64,000 nt of DNA from Alopecurus myosuroides (Eukaryota; Streptophyta; Magnoliopsida; Poales; Poaceae): positions 240,794,187 through 240,858,186 of the forward strand of contig CM054058.1 of the NCBI GenBank assembly GCA_028641055.1, written 5' to 3'. Below the pieces are notes generated by a model. The model was not told where the DNA came from. It did no database searches and was given only the letters and a program-made list of their open reading frames with translations. This document shows, one piece after another, positions 11,099 to 23,150 of this stretch. The position numbers were made by a program, and so were the translations under genes. Position 1 is the first letter of the stretch. Each line of letters opens with the position of its first letter.

Positions 11099-13559
11099 CG
11101 TTATTTGGCGCCCACCGTGGCGCAAGCTACGTCCGAGGTGATCTTCAAGGCACAACTCCTGGGCGGCGTTGGCAGCACGGTCGCCGTCGGCAGCACAATC
11201 TCGGGACCAGGCGGCAGCTGCTTCGTCAACAATAGCACGGTAATGCCGGCTCGGGACCACATCATCTGCTCGTACGTCGTCCCGATTGGCACCGCCAATA
11301 TCTTCGTCGGCCTAATGGCGGAAGCAATTGCATTTCGCGGTGGAAGCAGGTTTCTCCCTCCCACCGCCCACCCAACGATGGAAGGTAACTCAAACGCACC
11401 CAACTCATGTAGATTTGCAAATCAATCTCCATTGGCAGAAAACAGATCTATGTTTGTTGGTATGGTGCAAGCTGAGCCTCCCAAGGAAAACTCAGAGCCC
11501 GAATCCATCTTGGCCGCCATTGATGGCAAGGTAGATTTGGAAGCAGGAACTGATTCCGATGAAGATGGCAATGACTTTGCCGAAAAGGTACGGAGGGATA
11601 CGGGAGTATCCAACAGTGTCTATATGACGGATTCAACCAAGCCAACGGCGGAGGAAGAACAAGTGCTTCCCATGGAGGTACAAGTCCTTGAAAAGCCGGC
11701 CCCAGAACTGCCCAATGGCAAAGGACCAAATCCGCCCTCTAAGGAACCAATGTTCCAGAAGGGGAAGTCCAAATCACCACCGCCCCCACCAAGAAAGCCA
11801 GATCCTCCAAAGCGGACAACAGCGGCCGTTCCCAGGAGGATGGATCTCCACGATAAGGCATTTGACATTGGTGGGCCTAGTGGCATGAAAGAAGATGATG
11901 GAAAGAAAAACAAAACACCACCTGTGGAAATAAGCGATGAATATGACGAGTATGCTTTGCTACGTACTCCAGTCGATCCCATGGAACCCCCGTAGTTCCT
12001 GGAAGCCAGAAGATGGCTATTGGCAAAACAGACTGATTATCTGGAACGCAAGCGCAGGGAGTTGAAAAGCGCGCAAGAGGCTATTGAGGAAGCTCAAAAT
12101 GTCGTAGAAGAATATGAAACGCGCGTCAAGCATCCGGTCGTTCGGTCCAAAGTTGTCAAGATAATAGCAGATGACACAGCTATCAATTGGACGAAAGAAT
12201 CCACATGAAAAAACTCCAAAGGAGAAGTCGTGTTTGGGACCCCAGCAGTAAATGCAGCAGCGACTTATGAAATCATGAATGATAACCGCTACTCGCTGGA
12301 AGACAAAATAAAGTACGAAAACATATTGCTGCGCCAGGCCTTAACCGAGCAGCAAAACGGTGAAACGCGATCCGGGAAGCTGTTAGAGAACTCTCAACTC
12401 TGCATGACCCATACGGTGACTGTTCTACCCCCAAGCTCCGCCAAAGCCCCAAAAGAAACGGGTAAAATTCCTAAAGAAGATGAAGCATCCAAGACAGACT
12501 CCAATCACGGAAATCATGAGGAAAAAGGCGAGAAATACTCAGCCCCTCGTAAGGAGGACATTCCTCACCAAACCGGCACCGCAAGGGACCGGGATGATTT
12601 GCCACCCCCGACAAACCCCAATGGCGGATGCGGAAAATTGGCAGGACGACAGAAACACGAGTGTTCTCGTTCACCACGCGGTAATAGGGAAAAGAACAGG
12701 GAGCGTACACCCCCTAGGTCGTATCACAAGCCCGCCGAAAAGGCGGAAGCCAAGCCTAGGCGTGAGCACTCGATACACAGTGCATCGCACCACTTGAGAT
12801 CCGTGCACTCTGGTGCACGTAGCGTGCTGGATGCCATCAGGGCCACAAAGGATGCAAACTACCTAGGCCCTAAGGGATTTGGTGACACCATTCGCCATAT
12901 GGAGTTGCACGTGGGGTTTGCCAAAGTAAGAGCAACCCACGAACAATATGACAGATCTACTAGCCCAGATACTTGATTGCCACACTACCACACTGCGGTT
13001 AGAATTAATGGTGGCACCAACCTGGAAGCAGTACATTTCTTGCCTTCGATGTTATTCCAAGGAGCAAGAACCTGGATAGAAAGCCTTCTCCCCCAAATTT
13101 ATCAATAGTTGGGAGGACATGGCTCCGGTGTTCACCCAACACTTTCGGGGCACATATAAACGCCCCAAGAGCATCAATGAGATGCAAAACTGCATCTAGT
13201 ATGACAACGAATCCAATGTGGATTACATCTCACGATGGACTGCATCGAAGAATAGCTGCGAGAGGATAAGTGATCTCCAAGCAATGCACGCATTCGTCAA
13301 TGGACTAAGAAGTGGTTTGGTCAAATTAATGATCACTTCCACTGATCATCCGGATCTCGGATCCATGCTGACAACGGCGAACAATCATGCAGCAGCCGAT
13401 GATATGAATGGAGGAAAATTCGACCAATACATGAAGAGTCAAAGAAAGCCAAAAGCCGAACGCAAGCCCACCCAGGACCCGCCAAAGAAAGAGGTGAACG
13501 CCGCGTTTGGTAAAGGTGAATCTTCTAATGGCGGAAGGTGGAAGGGAAAGGCCAAATAA
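11063..13559 (+). pseudogene. Element B gag, broken
   Basis: The frame opens at ATG 11063, still inside the LTR, and reads through the primer-binding site. The N-terminal part runs to a TAG at 11993, the same frame continues to a TGA at 12206, and again to a TGA at 12974. The middle has a short coiled-coil-like stretch (ERKRRELKSAQEAIEEAQ) and a basic, Pro/Arg-rich stretch. The capsid region (about 12980-13300) shows FQGARTWIESL, TYKRPKSINE and FVNGLRSGL but is broken by frameshifts and stops, among them a TAG near 13198. Gag forms the virus-like particle. At least one stop looks like CGA or CAG changed by C-to-T. Confidence 0.8.
11106..11123 (+). other. Element B primer-binding site, tRNA-Lys type
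   Basis: TGGCGCCCACCGTGGCGC differs by one base from TGGCGCCCACCGTGGGGC, the complement of the plant tRNA-Lys(CUU) 3' end. It lies seven bases after the inferred LTR end and inside the gag reading frame. Confidence 0.75.
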
Positions 13560-13586
13560 CCTTAATTCAACGAGGACATCTGGAAG

Positions 13587-14645
13587 ATGGACTGGGACGA
13601 GGTGAGGACGAAACCATGCCTCCACCTTTCAATGTTCAGAATGCCTACACACTCCAACCAGCAGTGCCGCCTGAACGCTGAATTCAACCGAGATTCAGAC
13701 AACAGCTACAAAGGGAAAAATTTCAAGAGGAAATATAACCCAAAGCCCAAACCCAAAGCCGGAGAAACTGATAGCGCCTCCAATACGGATGAAAGAATCC
13801 AGGAACAACAAAGAAAGGGAGAAGCTAAGTTCCCCAAGGTGCAGGAAAGCATAAACCACACTTTCTTAGCAACTCCATCTGCCAGAAAGGTGAAAGCGGC
13901 GTGGAGAGAAATCAAAGCCATTATGCCATCCAGCCCCAGATTCCTGAAGTATGCTGAAACAGCCATTACATGGGATCACAGGAACCACCCACCAAACATC
14001 CCGGACCCCGGGGCACACGCATTGGTAGTAAGCCCAATCGTGGAAAATGCCAGGCTCCACAAAGTCCTAATGGACGGCTGCGCCAGCATAAACCTCTTGT
14101 ACCTTAGTACATTGGAGAAGCTCCGGCTTTCCCGAAAGCAGTTAAACCACAATAATGTGAAGTTCCACGGCATATTCCCTAGAAGAAAAGACGAATCCAT
14201 GGGAGAAATCTCCCTGGATGTCACCTTCGGAGATAAAAACCACTTCCGGACGGAAAAAATCTCGTTTGAGATGGTACCCTTCCAGAGCGTCTATCATGCC
14301 ATCATTGGGCGTCCGGCGTTCGCCAAATTCATGGAGTACCCATGCTACGTCTACAACAAGATGAAAATTCCTGGCCCAAATGGCGAAGTCATCACTGTAA
14401 GTGGAGATTTCATATTGGCAAAAGAATGCGAAATGGTGAACGCCGTTTGCGCAGAAACAACCATCGCCAAGGAAGAGTTGCATGAGCTGGAAAAGGAAAT
14501 GAAGGACGGGGAAATGCCCGCAGGCAAGGAGGCGACACTGAAGACAAAGGAATTCTTCAGTGTCCAAAACACAAAGAAAGTCAGGCTAAACCCCAACGAC
14601 CCTGAGAAGCTGGTCACCATTGGGCCTAACCTGGACCCCAAATAG
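13587..14645 (+). pseudogene. Element B gag tail and aspartic protease
   Basis: A 352-codon frame. Its first third is a basic Lys/Pro-rich gag tail. The protease domain follows at roughly residues 150-260, with HALVVSPIVENARLHKVLMD and the active-site region DGCASINLLY. A normal member would have DGGSS, so the third residue looks mutated. The conserved phrases FHGIFPRR, YHAIIGRPAFAKFM and MKIPGPNGEVITVSGD follow. The frame ends at the TAG 14643-14645, after which the RT frame continues in the same phase. The protease would cut Gag-Pol. Confidence 0.82.
14643..14645 (+). promoter_or_regulatory. In-frame TAG between protease and RT (element B)
   Basis: The context is CCCAAA-TAG-GAAAGTGAGCTC. 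The codons after it continue in the same frame as ESELVQFLRENGDIFVWHP, the normal start of the RT region. The same stop in the same context occurs in elements F (26784) and H (57761). Confidence 0.8.
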
Positions 14646-14816
14646 GAAAGTGAGCTCGTGCAGTTCCTTCGTGAGAACGGGGATATTTTTGTCTGGCATC
14701 CACAAGACATGCCAGGCTTACCCCGGGAACAAGCCGAGCATTCCTTAAAGGTAAAGGAGGGTTCCAAGCCCCTAAAGCAAAGCCTCCGCCATTTCGATCC
14801 GCAAAGACGCAAGGCC
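14646..14816 (+). pseudogene. Element B RT, N-terminal piece
   Basis: The frame continues after the TAG with PQDMPGLPREQAEHSLKVKE and ends at RRKAF where the LINE was inserted. It is the leader region before the RT fingers. Confidence 0.8.
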
Positions 14817-15722
14817 TTTTTTTTGAAACATTTTCTACTGCAAGGGAGTCCCCCACAACCCTTTATTGCCATCAAAAGAGTTTACAAATATTTACAAATG
14901 TGCAGAGAAGGATAGACTAAGATAATCTATCACAAACTAAGGTAAGGTGTTAAGCCATGATGATAAATCCGCAGCCAAAGAAGCACTCAACCTATGCTTA
15001 AGCAAAGTGAGATCCAACATGAAGCCAACTTTCCATCCCTTGAAGGAATGCCTCTCAGACTTGAAGATAACTCCATTCCTCTGTTTCCAGATGTTCCAAC
15101 AAGCCAGAATCACTATCTCAGTGAAACAAGGACCTTTGAAATTATTTTTAGCATTGGATAGATTAGTAAAAACTGTGTTATCACTCCAGGAAATTTGCAG
15201 GTAGTTCCAGATCCTGGAGCTGAAAACACATTGGAAGAACAAATGTGTCCAATCCTCAAGACACAGTTTTTTGCAAAGAACACAAAACTCGGTCTCATCA
15301 ATCTTCCAATTCCTTCTCTTAATCATATCCTTGGTATTAATCCTATCATTTAGGATCAGCCATGCAAAAAATTTATGCTTTGACATGCATTTAGATTTCC
15401 AGATCCACTTGGCTGGTTTATCATCAGTCAACTAAGCAAACTATAACTGATAGAATTTACAGGATGTATATACCCCTTTATTAAAATTACAGGACCAGAC
15501 ATCCTTATTATTATTCACCTAAACATCTCACAGGATGCTTTGAAGATCAACAAATTCTTGAAATGCTTCATTCGAAACAGGCAAATCAAAAGCATCAGAA
15601 AGATCATCCAACACTTTCAAATCTCTAACTGAGGCCATCTGATCCTTAGCAAACGAGAAAAGTCTTGGAAATTTCAGTGAGAGAACATGTCCCAGCCAAG
15701 AATCTTTCCAAAGAGATTCTTC
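14817..15722 (-). mobile_element. Element D: 5'-truncated LINE (L1-type) fragment
   Basis: Inserted in B's RT. Its sense strand is minus, and a T8 run at 14817-14824 on plus is the poly(A) tail. Bases 15431-14937 encode the zinc-binding C-terminal region of plant LINE reverse transcriptases, with WKSKCMSKHKFFAWL, CVLCKKLCLEDWTHLFFQC and IWNYLQI. The segment up to 15722 reads as the preceding part of ORF2 (SLWKDSWLG, LKFPRLFSFAKD) with stops. The endonuclease and RT core are missing, as is normal for 5'-truncated copies. I could not define the target duplication exactly. B's frame resumes with LLAAKLIWEV. Confidence 0.82.
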
Positions 15723-18650
15723 GGCTTTTAGCAGCCAAGTTAATCTGGGAAGTCATAAACACGGATTGGTCTGCCAATCCAGTGTTAGTCCCGAAGAAAA
15801 CATAAATCCTTTTGCTTTGCCACAAAGAAAAACATATGAATTGCGAATGTGTATAGATTATACGGGGTTAAACAAACTGTGTTCCAAAGATCTTTTTGCT
15901 TTGCCAAGGATCAATCAAGTAATAGATGCAACAGCTGGGTCCGAGCTCTTATGCTTTTTTGGACGCGTACACTGGTTACCATCAAATTTGGATGCGAGAG
16001 ACAGACCAAATTAAAACGTCCTTCGTAACACCGTACGGTACTGTTACATCACCATGACATTTGGCTTAAAGAACACTGGGTCAACATACCAGCATTGCAT
16101 GCAAAAATGTTTACATAAGCAGATAGGACGAAACGTCCACGCATATGTAGACGATATTGCGGTAATAACCAAGAAAAAATCTATGCTCCTTGAAGATTTA
16201 CGCGATACTTTTGATAGTTTGTGCAAGTACAACATGAAGCTGAATCCGCTAAAATGCGTTTTTGGCGTTCCCGCAGGACAGCTTCTGGTATTTACTGTCT
16301 CACACAGAGGCATTGAAGTAAATCCGGAAAAGATAAAAGCCATTCTGGATATCAAACGGCCAACATGCCTACAAGATGTCTAGAGATTAACAGGCCCAGC
16401 TGCCGCCGTTAGCCATTTCATAAGCAGGCTAGGCGACAAAGCGCTTCCGTTATACAAGTTACTCAAAAAGTCCAACAAGTTTGTCTCGATGCCGGAAGCA
16501 GACGCTGCCTTAGGACAGCTCACGAAAACCCAGACGGAGGCGCTAGTTTTGGCATCCCCATAGGAAGGCGAACCTATGTTGCTCTATCTAGCAGCAACTA
16601 GTAGAGTAACAAGTGCGGTCATACGGGTGGAAAGAAGAAAAGACGAAAAATAAAGCCCAGACCAGCATCTGGTATACTTTATAAGCGAACTCTTTTCAGA
16701 ATCAAAGCAAAGGTACCCCCATTATCAGAAATTGGTATATGGTGTATTATTCACATCAAGGAAACTCCGTCATTATTTTCAAGGCCATACTATAACAGTG
16801 GTTACTAAAACACCACTAAGAGATATAGTCAATAACGCAGATGCTACAGGCAGAGTAGCCAAATGGGCAATCGACTTAGCTGTGTTTGACATAAACTGCC
16901 AACCCCGAACAGCGATAAATCCCAAGCATTGGCCAATTTTGTAGCAGACTGGATGGAAGACATGGACAAAACAGCCGTCCCTAAGCCCCCTGTTGGATCT
17001 TGCACTTTGACGGATCCAAAATGAAAGAGGGCTCGGGGGATGGAGTGGTCCTCAAATCCCCAACGGGGGAAACTATGAGCTAGGTGCTGCAAATCCATTT
17101 TAATGCCTCGAACAACGTGGCAGAATATGAAGCTCTCCTACATGTCCTGCACCAATTGGATCAAACATGGGATGCCAAAATCCCCATAATGGCAGAGTAT
17201 AGAAGAACGACGGACGAATTCGCCATTTGTTTCCTCGGGTTTGAGGCCAGGCATATCAAGCGTGAAGAAAATTGGGCTGCAGATGCCCTGGCAAGAATGG
17301 GTTCCGAACGCAAGTAACTACCCCCTGACATCTTCCTGGAACACTTAAGAGCACCATCCATCAAAGGTGGAGACGTGGACTACCCACTGATATCATCATC
17401 AGTGGCCATCATCACCGTAACCCTGGATTGGACAAAGCCATACACGGAATTCTTAATAAATAAGAAATTCCTGGATGGCAGCATGGAAGTTGAGCAAAGA
17501 CAGCTCGTTCGACGTTGCAAGGGATATTGCGTCATCAGCGGATAATTGCACAAGAGAAGCACATCCGCGTATTCCTGCGATGCATCAACCCAGAAGAAGG
17601 AAGAGAAATCCTTGAATAAATACACGGAGGCGACTGTGGACACCATGCCCATTCCAAAAGCCTGGTGCACAAAGTTTTCCGTCTAGGATACTTCTGGCTT
17701 ACCTCTAAGGCGGATGCAGAAGACCTGGTGAAACGCTGTCTGGGATGCCAATTGTTCCCCAAATAGACAAACATGCCAGCCCAAGCCCTAAAAACCATAC
17801 CAATAACATGGCCATTCACGGTCTGGGGCTGGACATGATGGGGCCATTCAAGACATGGAGAGGTGGACTAACACACCTCCTAGTAGCGGTGGATAAATAC
17901 ATCAAGTGGGTAGAAGCAAAACCCATCAAAAGGCTGGATGGGGTAACAGCCAGAAGCTTCGTCATTGACATAGTCATGCGATTCGGCGTCCCTCACAACA
18001 TTATCACGGACAATGGAACAAACTTTGCCTTAGGTGAACTAGCCAAGTACTGTGAAGGTGGCGGAATCCGGCTAATTTAGCCTCTATCGCGCATCCAAAG
18101 TCAAATGGACAAACAGAACGAATGAACAACTCCATTCTCCAAGGCATTAAGCCAAGGCTAGAAGTGCCCCTGCATAGAGCAGCTGGGGCATGGGTAGAAG
18201 AGCTGCCGTCTGTCTTATGGAGCATAAGAACAACACCAAACAGATCAACAGGCCAAATGTTGTTTTTCTTAGTATATGGAGCAGAAGCAGTACTACCTAC
18301 CGACATCCTGCATGATTCCCCACGATTGCAAGCTTACGTGGAAGAGGATGCAAAAGAAGTGTGTTAGAACGCTTTAGATCTCCTAGAAGAGGAAAGAGAA
18401 AACGTGCTACAAAAATTTTGCCATCTACCAACAAAATCTGGGAAGATACCACATCCGCAAGGTAAAATCACGAGCCTTCCGGGAAGGGGATTTAGTGATA
18501 AGGTTGGTACAGCAAAATAAGCACAAGATAGCCCCTATTTGGGAAATACCATTCGTCATTAGCAAGACTATGAGAATGGACTGTATTACCTGATAGATAC
18601 CCGGGATATAGGAAAAAAACGTAAAAGGAAAAGGCATCTGGATGACAAAT
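15723..18650 (+). pseudogene. Element B pol: RT, RNase H, second RNase H, integrase, heavily broken
   Basis: Domains in order are recognisable through many lesions. RT: RMCIDYTGLNKLC near 15845 and the catalytic YVDDI at 16144-16155. First RNase H: TSRKLRHYFQGHTITVVT near 16750. The second, archaeal-type RNase H (about 17000-17317): NNVAEYEALLH and NWAADALARMGS. Integrase: GLDMMGPF near 17825, NIITDNGTNFA near 17995, LWSIRTTPNRST near 18220, ending with a basic tail near 18620. Stops and shifts occur every few hundred bases. The dual RNase H places it in the Tat lineage. Confidence 0.85.
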
Positions 18651-19301
18651 TAGGAGATACCAAAAGACCCTGGAGTATCTAGTAGTTACGTCCCTTTTAT
18701 TCTTAGTCAAAATCCTCTTGTAAACACCATTTGTGATCATGAAATAAAAATAGATGGATTTTTCGCCAACTTGATGTTTGTGCATTAACCTCAATCCTCT
18801 TTATTTCCCAATAATCCCAATTTTTCATAAACATATCAGTGTTAACACGAATTTTGCCTACATGCTTGTGGTTATATATCTGATATACCTTTCGCCCAAA
18901 CGGCTCAATGCTTAAGTTTTCTTCTTCGGCTTTAAGAGTTTTTCGACTAAATGCAAAAATGTGTTGGATTGTCGATTAAGCATTATGGGCCCTAAGGAAC
19001 GACTCACGATTCCTAGTTTAGACAGATTGGTATTTACCCTGTTGCCTTGCGTGATGATTCTGGCTTTAAGGATTGCCCAATGCCGAAAAACTAAAACCCA
19101 TAATTGCCAGACAACTCAAAAAGCCAGAAGTAAGCATTTGCAAAAAGTAGTATGGTAAAAAATACCAAGGAAATTCTGGATGATAAAAAGACTAAAACCT
19201 TGCATTCATCTTTGCAAAATATAGCCAAAAAACAGGTTTGGCATTACAAAGTACTTAATTTACAATATAATGAAAAAAAATCTATCTTTGCCTCGCAGTG
19301 C
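18651..19301. other. Spacer between pol and the antisense gene of element B
   Basis: AT-rich sequence with no supported reading frame on either strand. It separates the converging sense pol and antisense gene, so any polyadenylation signals for either would lie here. I see nothing decisive. Confidence 0.6.
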
Positions 19302-22300
19302 CTACTCCTGGCTGTCATCGTCGTCGTCTTCGTCGGACGAGCCAGTGTCTTCTGGCGTCTTGGGAACTTCCTCTTCCGGGAAGAAAGTTCCAATAGACAC
19401 CATCCAGGCAATCTTTGTGGCGTACCCCTTGACGGAGTCGAACAACTCCTCAACGCGCTGAGAAGAGAAGGGAGCTTGGGACCTCGGTGGCCAAGCTCCA
19501 GCATTCGGCGTCCACGTAATGGAAGCGAAGAAGGCCAAGAGCCATCTTTGCTCCACCACGAGCAGCCAAACACAGAAGCCCATCCTGCGCCTCAACAGCG
19601 ACATCCAGGGCATCCGGGAGCTTCGTCACGCGCTCCAACTCTTTGCCAGGGTGGAACTTGGCCATAAACCGCTCCCCGACTGCCCGGATACCCACAAGGT
19701 ACTCAGCGAATGCCCGGATATTTTCAACCCGGGACTTGGTCTTGTCTTCTTCTTCTCAGACAAACTGAAAAGCTTTCTGTTAGAGAAAAATAGCAAAAGA
19801 AAGCAAATGCAAAACGTGAGAATGATGTTTTAATAATAAGCTCGCCTAGCAACTTAGTGTCAAGGATCCTGAGATCATCTAGGGCGTCACCCAGTTTCTT
19901 CTGGAGGTCCCGGATGGCTTGATCGTACCGAGTAGCTTGGGACGCTTGTTGAGCCACTTTGCCCTCCGCCTCGCAAAGGGATTTCTTGCAAAGTGCAAGA
20001 TCCCTGCTAGATTTCTCCAAGTCCTTCGCAAGGCGAAGGTTCTCATCGTGTAGTACTTGTGCGTTTCTAGCACTAGCGATAGCCTCTTTTGCAGAGTCAA
20101 TAATGTCTGAAAACAAAAGGAAATAAGGAAAAACTCGGAAGTAGAATAAACCCCGAATGTCAAAACTTGGAAGCAAAACAAAAACCCGAATGGAAAAGCT
20201 TCGACTTTTAAGGAAAAGCCGAAAGGAAAAAAAAACTCGGAAAAAGAAAGAATGAGGAACTAACCTTTGTTGTTTTCCATCTCCTTCTGAAGAGCGGAAT
20301 GTTCCTGGTTCTTGTTCTTCACCAGTTTGACCATCTTACGCATCTTCTTGTTACTTTCCGTCAAAGTGGAAAACACTTCCGAGTTTGCCTGCTCCGTCGT
20401 CTTCTAGGACACAAAAACAAAGTAACGTTAACACCCTTAAGCTAGTATGAGTAAGTATTAGACAAATAAGCTCGATGATTTACTCGGGGGCTAGGGATGA
20501 TAGTGTTACCGTGTTGATGTGACAGACGCGCCCCAGAATCTCAAGGAAGTCCTTGCTGTAGCGCTGGAATTGGCTTTCCAGGAAGCCAAATCCCTCGTCC
20601 ATCACCTCCTTTGGAAGGAAGGTGAACCCGTCCCGGTAGATGTAGGAACTGGCTGGTGCCTTGCTGGATGACGGAAGCGGCGCAGGCACAAGCAGGTACT
20701 CATACCCCGGGATGACGCGGTCATCCTCATCGAAAATCTCCTCCTTTACCCTGGGACATGGAAGAGTCCCAGAAGCCTGACGGCCCGTCGTCCTTGCACT
20801 CTGACGAGTAGGGCTTGTTCCGGATGCCCCTGCCCTTTCCAAGTCCTCCTCAATGGAGGCCTCCGGCTGGCTGGGCTCCGCTTCCAGTGGGTCCACATAG
20901 GGACCTGTTCCAGGATGATAGGAACATGCTCTGTGGCCTTCTTCTTCGGACAGAAACCTTCTTCGGCCTTTTCAGGGAAATAGGCTGAAGCCTAGAAAAG
21001 AGGAAAAGAAGAGATAAGCCAAAAAGGGGAAGAAAGAGTAGGGAAAGAAAATCAGAAGGAAAAAAATTGTTGGAAGCTAAAAAGAATGAGAACTTACTTG
21101 GAAGCACCAATGTTGGATCCTTCCAGGTTTATGGCCTAGGAGCCTTCTGGGATAGTGCGCGATCGTTTGCGCGTATCCTTGGGGAGCTCCTGGACGTCGA
21201 AAGACGCCTTCTCCTTCATTTTCTTATTTGCCACCAAATCCCCCGGAGAGGAGAGGTGCTCATCTAGGAGGTCGGCAAACTACAAAAAAAAATCAACAAA
21301 CGCATGTTAAAATCGCGATTAAAGTTTGAACAAAAAAAGAAAGGTAAAAGAAAAGAAGAACTCACGATGGGTGGCGGATTCCCCGCTGTGTACATGGGCA
21401 CCACCTCGTTGTACTGGTCCCAGACGCTGATGAGGAGATTGACGGATGACTTCAGATCCGATAACTCCATCGGGAATGGTGTTCATCGCAGGGGATCCGA
21501 CGTCCCCGCATACTCGCAAATGAGTTTGCCATCCTGATGTGCGAGAGGCTGAATCCTTCGAACAAACCATCACAGAACTGTATCTGCGCCAGTAAGTTTG
21601 GGCTCCGCTGTTGTGAGCCTAGTAATCTGAAGTTTTATCTTCTCCAAGTTGGTGGGAAGCGTCCGGACGGTGTCTTCTTTCCAGCTGTCCTTGGGGGCTG
21701 CAGCGCCTTTGACGAACGGCGGAAGCCCCGTGGTTTTCTTCGGGAAGGGCATGTCTTGCACGTAAAATAACATGGACAGCCAATGCTTCACAGATTCGGA
21801 TTTGGGAACTTTGGGAAACCAAAGCTCCCTCTTTCGGCGAAGGTTAGGGTTAATGGTACCACAAACCTTTAACCCACCTTCTCCATCTGGCCCTCTCCTC
21901 ACATCGAAGGAGTATTTAAAGAAATCTAGATTGGGGCTATTCCCAGATAACCCTCAAAAAGGGCTTGAAAGGCGGAAACGTACAATATGGCGTTCAGCGT
22001 CAGGTTATGAGGCTAAATTCCATAGTACTCGAGGAGAGAAAGGAAAAATGTGGAGGGGGAGAATCCTAACCCGCGCTGGACATGGGAGAGTAGTACCACA
22101 CATTCGCCTTCCCGTGGACGCGGCTCTGAGTCGCCTTTCGTGCTCCGCTACTTCTTCCGCGGAATGAATCTGGCGTCCTCGTAACGCTGTTGGTCCGTCC
22201 TTGTCACGGAACAAGGGAACCAGTACCCCGGGGCACTTTCTTCCCCAGCTCCATCGTCGTCCTCACCATCAGCGTCGGTTTCCATTGGAGTAGCGTCGTC

Positions 22301-22491
22301 TGCTACCTTGGCATTTCCCTTCACGGCCGCAGAAGCAAAGGGTGCAGAGATGGAGCTGGAGGCATCGGGTATGCCGTGGGATACGCGGGAGGCGACGCAT
22401 GAACCGCGCCCGAATCCTCCGCCACCGCCAGAGAGGAAATATCCTCCGCCGCGCTCCTATCACCGCCAGAATGGGCATCTCCGGGCTCCAT
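19302..22491 (-). pseudogene. Element B antisense gene, Transposase_28-like, about 6 exons, broken
   Basis: Read on the minus strand from ATG 22491. Exon 1 (22491-21366) carries the domain long known in grasses as 'putative gypsy type transposon' (Pfam Transposase_28): FFLSLLEYYGI, AILYVSAFQALFEGYLGI, LDFFKYSF, RELWFPKVP. Further exons inferred from GT-AG borders: 21279-21098, 20991-20510, 20403-20265, 20105-19846 (its donor reads GC) and 19764-19302. Exons 4 and 5 are coiled-coil-like. The last exon ends in an acidic tail, SSDEDDDDDSQE. Lesions include a TAG inside exon 1 and frameshifts in exons 3 and 6. The product's role is unknown; the name does not imply real transposase activity. It is homologous to the antisense gene in F. 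Confidence 0.72.
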
Positions 22492-22626
22492 TGTGCTCAA
22501 AGGGGATGCTAGTGTTTTTTCTCTTGGAGGTTTTATCGCTGTGTGCGTGCAGTGCGAGGTGGAAAGCTCGAGCTCAAGGGAGAAGGAATGGAGGAAGCAA
22601 GTGAGGAAGAATAGAAAAAGGGGGCG

Positions 22627-22656
22627 GCCGTGAGGGTTTATATAACCCTTTACGGC
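22627..22656 (-). promoter_or_regulatory. Antisense promoter of element B: TATA in an inverted repeat
   Basis: GCCGTGAGGGTT (22627-22638) and AACCCTTTACGGC (22644-22656) are inverted copies with one extra base, around the loop TATAT. On the minus strand the TATATAA lies about 150 bp upstream of the antisense ATG at 22491, a normal promoter distance. Confidence 0.7.
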
Positions 22657-22931
22657 TAAACTTGGCCCTAACGGTCGTTTGCCTAGATGCGCGCCGCGTG
22701 GCACGATTTGACCGCGTGTTATTCTTATGACCGTTGCGTCCGGAAACCCCCTCAATTAATGCGCCTGAATTGATGGAGCCATCATGACCTACCGTTTCTA
22801 GAACGTTAAAATTTCCCGATAAGTTCACTCTGGCCGTTTTTCTCTGTTGGGAGTGGGAACGCCGGCGCAAAGGGAAACTTCACGAGAAAGATTCGCCTTT
22901 ATTCCGGACGCTAGATTTTGTTCAAGCTCTA
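22657..22931. other. Element B sequence upstream of its antisense promoter
   Basis: No coding frame is supported. The stretch should contain antisense upstream control sequence before element E begins at 22932. Confidence 0.5.
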
Positions 22932-23150
22932 TGTAGAGGCCCCAAACCGGATGGTCCAGAACCCCTCATATGAAAAGATTCATGATCCCAAGAATTCAGT
23001 CGTGAACAACATACAAAGTGGTACACAGATACATTATCCATTACATGAATAAAATAGTCTTAGAAACCAATGGTCGCATGACCAAGTATTTATTAACTGT
23101 CACGCAGGATAGGAAAATATCTCACATCACACACACAGCGGAAAGGAAAC
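22932..23150 (-). repeat. Element E 3' LTR, far end
   Basis: This is the end of E's 3' LTR, starting TGTAGAGGCCCC on plus (that is, ending GGGGCCTCTACA on the sense strand). It includes the left GAAAC duplication of element F (23146-23150) and continues at 45548. Confidence 0.6.
23146..23150. other. Target site duplication of element F (left copy, GAAAC)
   Basis: GAAAC here and at 45543-45547 flank element F exactly. Confidence 0.92.

Larger units (their letters stand above)
2489..22931 (+). mobile_element. Element B: Tat-lineage Ty3/Gypsy retrotransposon, interrupted, 3' LTR not seen
   Basis: The 5' LTR begins TGTCGGAGATATT at 2489, with CTTGG (2484-2488) as the likely left target duplication. 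It is split by element C and resumes at 10683. Internally it holds a tRNA-Lys-type primer site, gag, protease, RT, two RNase H domains, integrase, and then a long 3' region with an antisense intron-containing gene. Two RNase H domains and an antisense gene between pol and the 3' LTR are established hallmarks of the Tat lineage. Element D interrupts its pol. Element E starts at 22932, so B's 3' end and 3' LTR should lie beyond the right edge. Coding regions carry many stops and frameshifts. Confidence 0.8.

Noticed and set aside
13976..14875. Minus-strand frames opposite protease and RT of element B
   Set aside because: They are shadows of the conserved sense coding, with no GT-AG exon chain and no similarity.
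14817..15722. A host gene encoding a zinc-binding RT-like protein
   Set aside because: The poly(A) signature, truncation, and position inside RT of element B identify a LINE fragment.
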